The position numbers and the translations under genes are program-made. 64,000 nt of DNA from NCBI GenBank assembly GCA_037176725.1, contig JAZBRS010000044.1, forward strand, positions 2,294,001 through 2,358,000, read 5' to 3'. The notes under the pieces are model-generated. The model was not told the DNA's origin. It did no database searches and saw nothing but the letters and a program-made list of their open reading frames with translations. Below are positions 56,972 through 64,000 of the stretch, in pieces. How positions within the stretch are numbered: position 1 is the stretch's first letter; each line of letters begins with the position of its first letter. Origin of the DNA: Posidonia oceanica. Its lineage: Eukaryota > Streptophyta > Magnoliopsida > Alismatales > Posidoniaceae.

Positions 56972-58590
56972 CTACTTGCAAACATAATTAAATAAAAATA
57001 AAAAAAAAAAGAGAAAAATTAATGAAAATATTTGAAAATTTTAACAATTAATAGAAAAAAAAAAGAAGTAAATGAAAACTGAAAAAATTAAAAAAATTCT
57101 CATTGTGGGTTGTAATAGTTACTCGTAACAAGACGTTGTAGATACATGAAGACTTTTTTGTCCAATGATCAATTGATAGAAGTATCAACACGCTTGTTAT
57201 TCTCATTACAAAATCCATGAAAGAGAGGTATATTCGATGTACGAAGAACTTTTCAAATAAGTTGATGAATCTACCTACTATGATTTGTCGCTATGTTGCT
57301 ATAAATAGTTGATATTGTATTTCTTTAATGGACCCCACTCTATAGAATTAAAGTATATATTCCAAAATGTGATGTTAAGTATGTTATATTTTATATAAAT
57401 GGAGATTTATTTTTAATAAAAAGATAAGAAATTTTATGTATTTCTAAAAAGTCCTCTAATTTTGTATAAAGAACTACAAGGTCCTCTTAATTTTGCATTT
57501 AAGTTCAGCGCACGACTCTAAGATGGTTTTCCAATTCACAACTTCTTCTTGGAAGGATCTTAATTAATGGAGTTCACTAGGAAATCTTACCTGCAATTGG
57601 TCAGATGGCTATTTAAGTAATGGGTAGAGAAAATTAAGATTAGGGCTTAGTCTTGATGTCCCATTCACGACTAATCAAATGCACAATTTCTCTTGATCTC
57701 TTAAAACGACCATATGGATATATTGACATATGACCTCATGAAAGGGATTTGACATACTTCCATTAGATGTGGGCCGGGCAAGGGTTGGCAGTTCCCACAT
57801 ATTAGCGGAGAAGAGTCAACATCAGTTTCTAATATTCTAGTTGAACAAATGCAGCAAGTTCGTTCATCACCATCTACAGCTCAACTTACCACAATAAGGA
57901 ACGTCACATCTAGCTTAGCTGTTTGGGGAGTCTTGCAATACATGTTATGTTTATGAATAATTTTCATAGTATTTTTAATTTATATCAAATAGCTCTCCCC
58001 ATTTTCAATAATCTAGTGTGCATCCTCTAGATTTGACAAGGATTTCAAATCTCCACTTATGCTTAGATTTTTGTATATGAAATTAGTACATTTTAAGATT
58101 TGAATGACTAAGTATCCTTATTTTTTTAATATCATCTTCTTACACATATCAACTAAGGATGTGATATGAAAAAAGGAAAATAAAGGTAACTTAGACATTC
58201 CGATTTTAAAATGTAACAGAGGAGGTGATTTGAAATTCTAGTCAAATTTGAAGGGAGTGTATCAAATTATTTAAAATACAAGAAATTATTTGATATAAGT
58301 TGAAAATACAAGGAGGATATGAAAATTACTCATTATTTATTTATAGGATTCATTCCTAGGTTTGATTCATTCATGTTTTCAGTTGGTTAAAAAATGCAAA
58401 TGTATGTGTTTTTAACTTTGGAATGACGGGTTTGAGCACACCAGTAAATTAAGAGATTGTGCTTAAATCAACTTTGAAGTTTAATCAACGAAGACTTTCA
58501 AGTGCAATGTACTAATGACTTTACATTTAAGTAAAACATCTTGACCATGTTCTATGATTGAATGAATAATTATTAGAGTGTAATCTAGGG
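56972..58590 (+). repeat. Large right-hand repeat, unit 1
   Basis: First copy of a non-coding unit made of two blocks. Block P (56972 to about 57480) starts CTACTTGCAAAC and includes TTATATAAATGGAGA and GTCCTCTAATTTTGTATAAAG. Block Q (about 57490-58590) includes CACGACTCTAAGATGG, AAGTAATGGGTAGAGAAAATT, CCCATTCACGACTAATCAA and GAAGGGAGTGTATCAAATT. Both blocks recur downstream. No gene is visible in it. Confidence 0.8.
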
Positions 58591-59335
58591 TGGCTACTTG
58601 CAAACAAAATTAAATAAAAAAAAGGAAAAAGTAATGAATATATTTGAAAATTTTAAAAATTAATAGCAAAATTCTAGAAAAGAGAAAGTAAATGAAAACT
58701 AAAAATTTTGAAAAATTCTCATTGTAGGCCGTAATAGTTACTCACAACAGGACGTTGTGGATTAGTTTTGTATTTCATGTATTCCAACCAACATTGATGG
58801 CATGAAGACTTTTTTGTCCATTGATCAAATGATAGAAGCATTAACATGCTTGCCACTCTCACTACAAAATCTATGAAACAGAGGTATATTGGATGCACGA
58901 GGAATTTTCCAAATAAGTCATGAATCTACCCACTATGATTGGTTGCCTTGGTTGTATAAATAGTTGAAATTGTGTTTCTTTAATGGACCCCACTCTGTCG
59001 AATTAAAGCATATATTCCGAAAGGAGATGATAAGTATGTTACATTTTATATAAATGGAGACTTATTTTTAATAAAAAAGATAAGAAACTATATGTATTTC
59101 TGAAAGGTCCTCTAATTTTGTATAAAGAACCATAAGTTGGCTAACGGTGCCAGAAGCTAACAAGAAAGTTCCTTAACTTCTAGATATATTAAAATTTCAA
59201 TGTATGTAACAATATAAATGTGATGTATGTTCATAGTGTATGGGTACCTTAAGCATATCAAAACAACCATTAAATATAAAAATTTTTATATACCTACATG
59301 TTAACTAATTGAATGAAACTGGGACGAAAACACAA

Positions 59336-59976
59336 GATGATGTAACTTGTACAAATTGAGTTGGGACCATTTATTGTGGACTTGTATATCTTCATCATTA
59401 TTTTGTTGATAGCTTTAGTTATTCTACTAATTACCATTATATGCTATTAATTTGATTTGCTACAAGTGTAAACAGAATCCGTTCCACGTAATGCATTCCA
59501 GTTGCAACCAATCACATCCTTCCCCACTTGGTTGTTGACTAATCTATGTGAAAATTTTCACTCTAAACACTAGTTTCACGCTTTATTTCCATAATTATGT
59601 TGTAGACTTATTACTTACCTGACAATACAGTGTACATAGTGACGTCTTGCTTATGTAAACATCTTCAAAATTTTATTATTATATGTATACTATCCAAAAT
59701 ATCAATATTCTACGAAAATTATCAACTTTCAAAAGAATTCAAATATACCATGAAAAATAGCAAAAACTATCATAAATGTCGTCAACTTTGTTCCTCGATT
59801 AAAAAAAGTGGAATGTTCCGTTAGATTCTGTAATTGTGTTTACTTTTAAACAATAATTTTTAATATATCTATACTTTTTTTATCTTCAACGGTCATAGGC
59901 CATACCCCTTCACTTTTCTTCTTTATAAAGCATTTTTCTCCTTCTTTTGTCAGACTTCTAAAATTAAGAGTAGATG
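59336..59976. other. AT-rich insert part, no gene
   Basis: Lies between repeat block P of unit 2 and the TRIM-like array. AT-rich; the 64-codon frame at 59630 has no recognisable feature. Confidence 0.4.
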
Positions 59977-60740
59977 TGTAACACCCCAAGATTCAGTCTC
60001 ACATTATTTAGAATAAAAAGTGAGTGAGGATAAATAATAACTAGGATCAACTACCATATCAACTTCAGCATAAGCATTTTAAGTTCGATTGTTGAGTCTG
60101 AGGTTGTTATGGGCCAGTTGACCCTAGGTCGTTACAAATGATATCAGAACCTAAACCAACAAAAAACATATTGAAAAGTAAGTGCTACACTCAAAGGAGT
60201 TGATGCAACATCTAGAATCCTACATTACTTAATGATGGTTGTGGACTTCGACGAAAATGTCAAATATTCAATTGAGAAATATTGTAACACTCTACGATTT
60301 AGTCTCACATTGTTTATAATAAGAAGTGGTTGAGGCTAAATAAAGACTAGGATCAATTACCGTATCAACTTCAGCTTAAGCATTCTAGGCTCGATTGTTG
60401 GATTTGAGATTGCTATTGGCCAGTTGTGTCTGGGTCGTTACAAATGTTATCAGAGCTTGAATCAATCGGAAATGAGGGAACTAAGTGCTACACTCAAAGT
60501 GGGAGTTAAGTTTAGAATCCTACATCACTTAGTTATGATTATGGACTCTAACGAGAATGTTAGATGTTCAAATGGGAGATCTTGTAAAATCCTAAGATTT
60601 AGTTTCACAAAGTGTAGAATAAGAAGTGAGTGGAGCTAAATAATGATCAGGATCAACTATCATAGCAACTTCAATTTAAGCATTTTAAGCTCGATGGTTG
60701 GGTTTGAGGTTGTTATGCCAGTTGGGACAGAGTCGTTACA
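59977..60740 (+). mobile_element. TRIM-like array with three LTRs
   Basis: Three related 158-160-bp units start TGTAACACCCC, TGTAACACTCT and TGTAAAATCCT and end GTCGTTACA: 59977-60136, 60283-60442, 60583-60740. The first two are followed by AATGATATCAGAACC and AATGTTATCAGAGC, close to a tRNA-Met primer-binding site, and by 146- and 140-bp spacers with no coding capacity. This is the layout LTR-spacer-LTR-spacer-LTR of a tandem terminal-repeat retrotransposon in miniature. No convincing target-site duplication was found. Confidence 0.75.
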
Positions 60741-61539
60741 AATGGAAGTTGGTTGGATGATAGATGTAGTTGACTGAGGACATGTTAGCCATTTGTAGGG
60801 GACAGGTTAGGTTTTAACTCGTGTCTAATTGAGAGAGTAACGTCGACAACATCAATGACAATTTTTAACATTTCCAATGGTATGTTTAAACTTTTTTTTG
60901 GAAAGTCGATGGTTTTCGTTGAATATTGGTGATTTTGGATGGTATACATGTTGAAATCTCATAAATTAACCGATTTGAATTTCTAATAAATGGTAATGCT
61001 ATTTTTCCAAACTATGTGCCATATTATTGAAGTTATATTTAATTTTCTAGGTAGTTAATCAAGTTTAGTAGAACAATGTTTCCCGGTCACCACATTCCTG
61101 GTTGATAGACATGAGTAAACAATAATGATGTAGAAAATAAAATACCATTTTTTGGTACTTAATTGTCGCATTTTGAGACTATTTTTATGAACTTACTCCA
61201 AAATCACGAACATATTGTCATGTCAGGTCATCGGACCACGTTAACCTATATTTGAAAAAGTCTTGCAATGATCTCGAACCAAATAAAATCCGAAGGACAT
61301 AAAAATTTGGCCTCACCAAGATATTAACAGTACATGAATTGACACTATCAAAGACCCCAGCAAGGCAGATTTTCTGGTTGATCCATGCACGGTTTTTAAT
61401 TTAGTTCCTACAAGCAAAAGTTTTCACATTTGGAAACTTCCAAGACGGCAAGAGTCAGAAATTAATCTCTATGTACAAAGGAAGTTGTTAAGCTGTCAGT
61501 TGTATGCTTTCCAAGCAGCAACACATGTGAGTTGATCTT
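60741..61539. other. AT-rich insert part after the TRIM array
   Basis: Between the third TRIM LTR and repeat block Q of unit 2. I see no gene, structural RNA or element end here. Confidence 0.4.
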
Positions 61540-61760
61540 TGCCGTTTGCACTTAATTTCAGGCCACGACTCTGAGATGGTTTTCCAATCCACAACTTGTC
61601 CATGGAAGGATCTTAATTAATGGAGCTCACTAGGAAATCTCACCTGCTTTGGGTCAGATCGTTGTTTAAGTAATGGGTAGAGAAAATTAAGATCAGGGCT
61701 TAATCTTGATGTCCCATTCACGACTAATCAAATGCACAATTTCTCTTCATCTATTAAAAT

Positions 61761-62002
61761 AGTTTGAAAACTCACGCACCCAATGCCTTACAGGAAAACA
61801 CAGAGAAAGAAGATGGTGTTGAAACAGAATTCTGTTATTTCACTGCAGTGATCCAACCTGCCTTTATATAGGTATTTATAGAGGAATCAAATGACGTGTA
61901 CATGAGAAGAAGAATGTAAATGTACATGTATAAGAAGATTCCAAGAGAACATTATCGAAAACATCAAGAAGTTCCAACCAACAGGCTCACGTTACTCCAA
62001 CA
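61761..62002 (-). mobile_element. Small Ty1/copia-like solo LTR, 242 bp
   Basis: On the minus strand it starts TGTTGGAGTAACGTG, has TATA-like words CTATAAATA and CTATATAAAGG, and ends near GTGAGTTTTCAAACT. A perfect 5-bp AAAAT lies on each side (61756-61760, 62003-62007). The sequence is absent from the equivalent place in unit 1 (near 57700), which confirms an insertion. The last bases are not the usual CA, so the right edge may be mutated. Confidence 0.7.
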
Positions 62003-63010
62003 AAAATGACCGTAACGATATATTGACATTTGACCTCATGAAAGGGATTTGACATACTTCCATTAGCTGTGGGCCAGGCAGGGGTGGGGCAACTCCCACA
62101 TATCAGTGGAGAAGATTCTACGTTAGTTTCTAATATTCCAGTTGAACAAATTCAGTAAGTTCGTTCAGTATTGTAATGCTTCTTGCACTACATTACTTCT
62201 CAAAATTGACAGGTTCGGCATGGAAATTACTTATCATAGAACATCTTTACAAGTTTCGAGGTGCCCTCACCACCACCATCTATAGCTTAGCTTACCACAT
62301 TTTATAAAGGAATGCCACATCTAGCTCAGTTGTTTGGGAAGTCTTGCAATACATGTTTTGTTTACGAGTAATTTTCTTAGTATTTTTTAATTTATATCGA
62401 ATAGCTCTCCCTATTTTCAATAATCTAGTGTGCGTCCTCTAGATTTGACATGGATTTCAAGTCTCCACTTATGCTTAGATTTTATTTATTTGGTATATGA
62501 AATTAGTACATTTTAGGATTTGAATGCCTAAGTATCATTGCTTTTTTAATATCATCTTATTACACATATTAACTAAGAGAGTGATATAAAAAAGGAAAAT
62601 AAAGGTAACTCAGGATTTTAAAATGTAATAAAAGGGGTGATTTGAAATTCTAGTCAAATTTGAAGGGAGTGTATCAAATTATTTAATATACCAGAAATTA
62701 TTTGATATAAGTTGAAAATATTAGGCGGATATGAAAATTACTAATTATTTATTTATAGGATTCATTTCTTGGTATGATTCATCCACGTTTTGAGTTGGTT
62801 AAAAAACGTAGACGTATGTATTTCTAACTTTGGAGTGACAGGTTTGAGTACACCAGTAAATTAAGAGACTGTGCTAAAATCAACTCCTAAGTTTAATCAA
62901 TGAAGACTTCCAAGTGCAGTGTAATAATGACTTAATATTTAAGTAAAACATCTTGACCGTATTTTTTTGATTGAATGTATAATTATTTCAGTATGACCAG
63001 ACACATTGTG

Positions 63011-64000
63011 GCTACTTGCAATCATCATTTAATAAAAACAAAAAAAAAATGAAAAAATAATGAAAATATCTGAAAATTTTTAAAACTAATAGAAAATCAA
63101 AAGAAAAATAGAAAGTAAATGATAACTAAAAAATTAGAAAAATTCTCGTTGTTGGCCGTAATAGTTACTCACTATAGGACGTTGTGTATATATTTCATAT
63201 TCCATATATTCCAACCATAATTGATGGCATGAAGACTTTCTTGTCCATTAACATACTTGTCACCCTCACTACAAAATCTATAAAAGAGAGATATATTGGA
63301 TGCACGTGGAACTTTCCAAATAAGTCATGAATCTACCTACTATGATTTGTTGTGTTGGTTGTATAAATAATTGATATTGTGTTTCTTTAATGGACCCCAC
63401 TCCGTAGAATTAATGCATATATTCCAAAAGGAGGTGATAAGTATGTTACATTTTATATAAATGGAGATTTATTTTTAATAAAAAAGATAAGAAATTTTAT
63501 GTATTTCTAAAAAGTCCTCTAATTTTGTATAAAGAACCATAACTTGGCTAACAGTGTCAGAAGCTAACAAGAAAGTTCCTTAATTTCTAGATATATTGAA
63601 ATTTCAATGTATGTAACAAAATAAATGTGATGTATGCTCATAGTATATGGATACTTTAAGTATATCAAAACAACCATTAAATATATAAAATTTTATATAC
63701 CTACATGTTAAGTAATTGAAGGAAATTGGGAACGAAAACACAAAATGACTAATCAAATGCGCAATTTCTTGATCGTTGTTTAAGTAATGGGTAGAGAAAA
63801 TTAAGAGTAGGGCTTAATGTTGATGTCCCATTCACGACTAATCAATTGCATAATTTTTCTTGATCTCTTAAAATGACCATATGGATATACTGACATATGA
63901 CCTCATGAAGGAGATTTGACATACTTCCATTAGATGTGGGCCGAGCAAGGGTTGACAGTTCCACATATTTGTGGCGAAGATTCTACGTCAGTTTCTAATA
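63011..64000 (+). repeat. Large right-hand repeat, unit 3, runs off the edge
   Basis: Block P at 63011 to about 63745 and the start of block Q from about 63746 to the window edge, so the array continues beyond it. Here P joins Q directly. Confidence 0.8.

Larger units (their letters stand above)
58591..63010 (+). repeat. Large right-hand repeat, unit 2, split by insertion
   Basis: Block P is at 58591 to about 59335 and block Q at about 61540-63010, with 2.2 kb between them that includes a tandem TRIM-like array (59977-60740). Block Q here also carries a 242-bp copia-like solo LTR (61761-62002) and about 100 extra bases near 62170-62268 compared with unit 1. Confidence 0.75.

Overview
The window is nuclear DNA of a flowering plant. 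It carries intron-split plant gene families (a plant-type Hsp110/HSP70-14/15-like gene and a wall-associated receptor kinase), and most of the rest is transposable elements: Tat/Ogre-like and chromovirus-like (Del/Tekay) Ty3/gypsy LTRs, SIRE-like and small Ty1/copia-like LTRs, a Mutator-like element, TRIM-like repeats and a foldback element. I cannot place the species from sequence alone.

Layout. 1-2121 is tandem-repeat-rich DNA that looks like the 3' untranslated end of a Tat/Ogre retrotransposon. Its 3' LTR, about 5.1-5.2 kb, runs from 2122 to about 7230 or 7355. A complete 10.0-kb Mutator-like element (MULE) lies at 7568-17595, flanked by a perfect 9-bp target-site duplication. It holds a broken transposase on the minus strand and a broken GRF zinc-finger gene on the plus strand. 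A 4.25-kb gypsy solo LTR (8314-12567) sits inside it, and a 1.26-kb SIRE-like solo LTR (9399-10658) sits inside that; each layer has its own perfect duplication.

18382-28290 is an Hsp110-like chaperone gene read from nine or so exons. The nucleotide-binding domain is one GC-rich exon, followed by a 5.2-kb intron full of decayed repeats, then short exons for the substrate-binding and helical tail regions. A second, tail-only copy follows at 29209-30107. 33185-40267 is a minus-strand Ty3/gypsy element with pol and chromodomain but no gag or protease; its 5' LTR carries a 604-bp duplication with a 417-bp templated filler copied from flanking DNA at 40482-40898. A foldback element (43453-43704) and a 3.15-kb gypsy solo LTR (43836-46986) follow. 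48971-53389 is a wall-associated kinase gene on the minus strand, with two apparent frameshifts in its extracellular exon.

From about 56972 to the right edge there are three copies of a large non-coding repeat (about 1.6-2 kb without insertions), interrupted by a tandem TRIM-like array with three LTRs (59977-60740) and a 242-bp copia-like solo LTR (61761-62002).

The two cellular genes do not form an evident pathway. The main story is genome turnover: nested insertions, solo-LTR formation, nonsense decay dominated by C-to-T changes, microhomology-marked template switching, and partial gene duplication. All alignments were made by eye; percentages and homology calls should be read with that limit.
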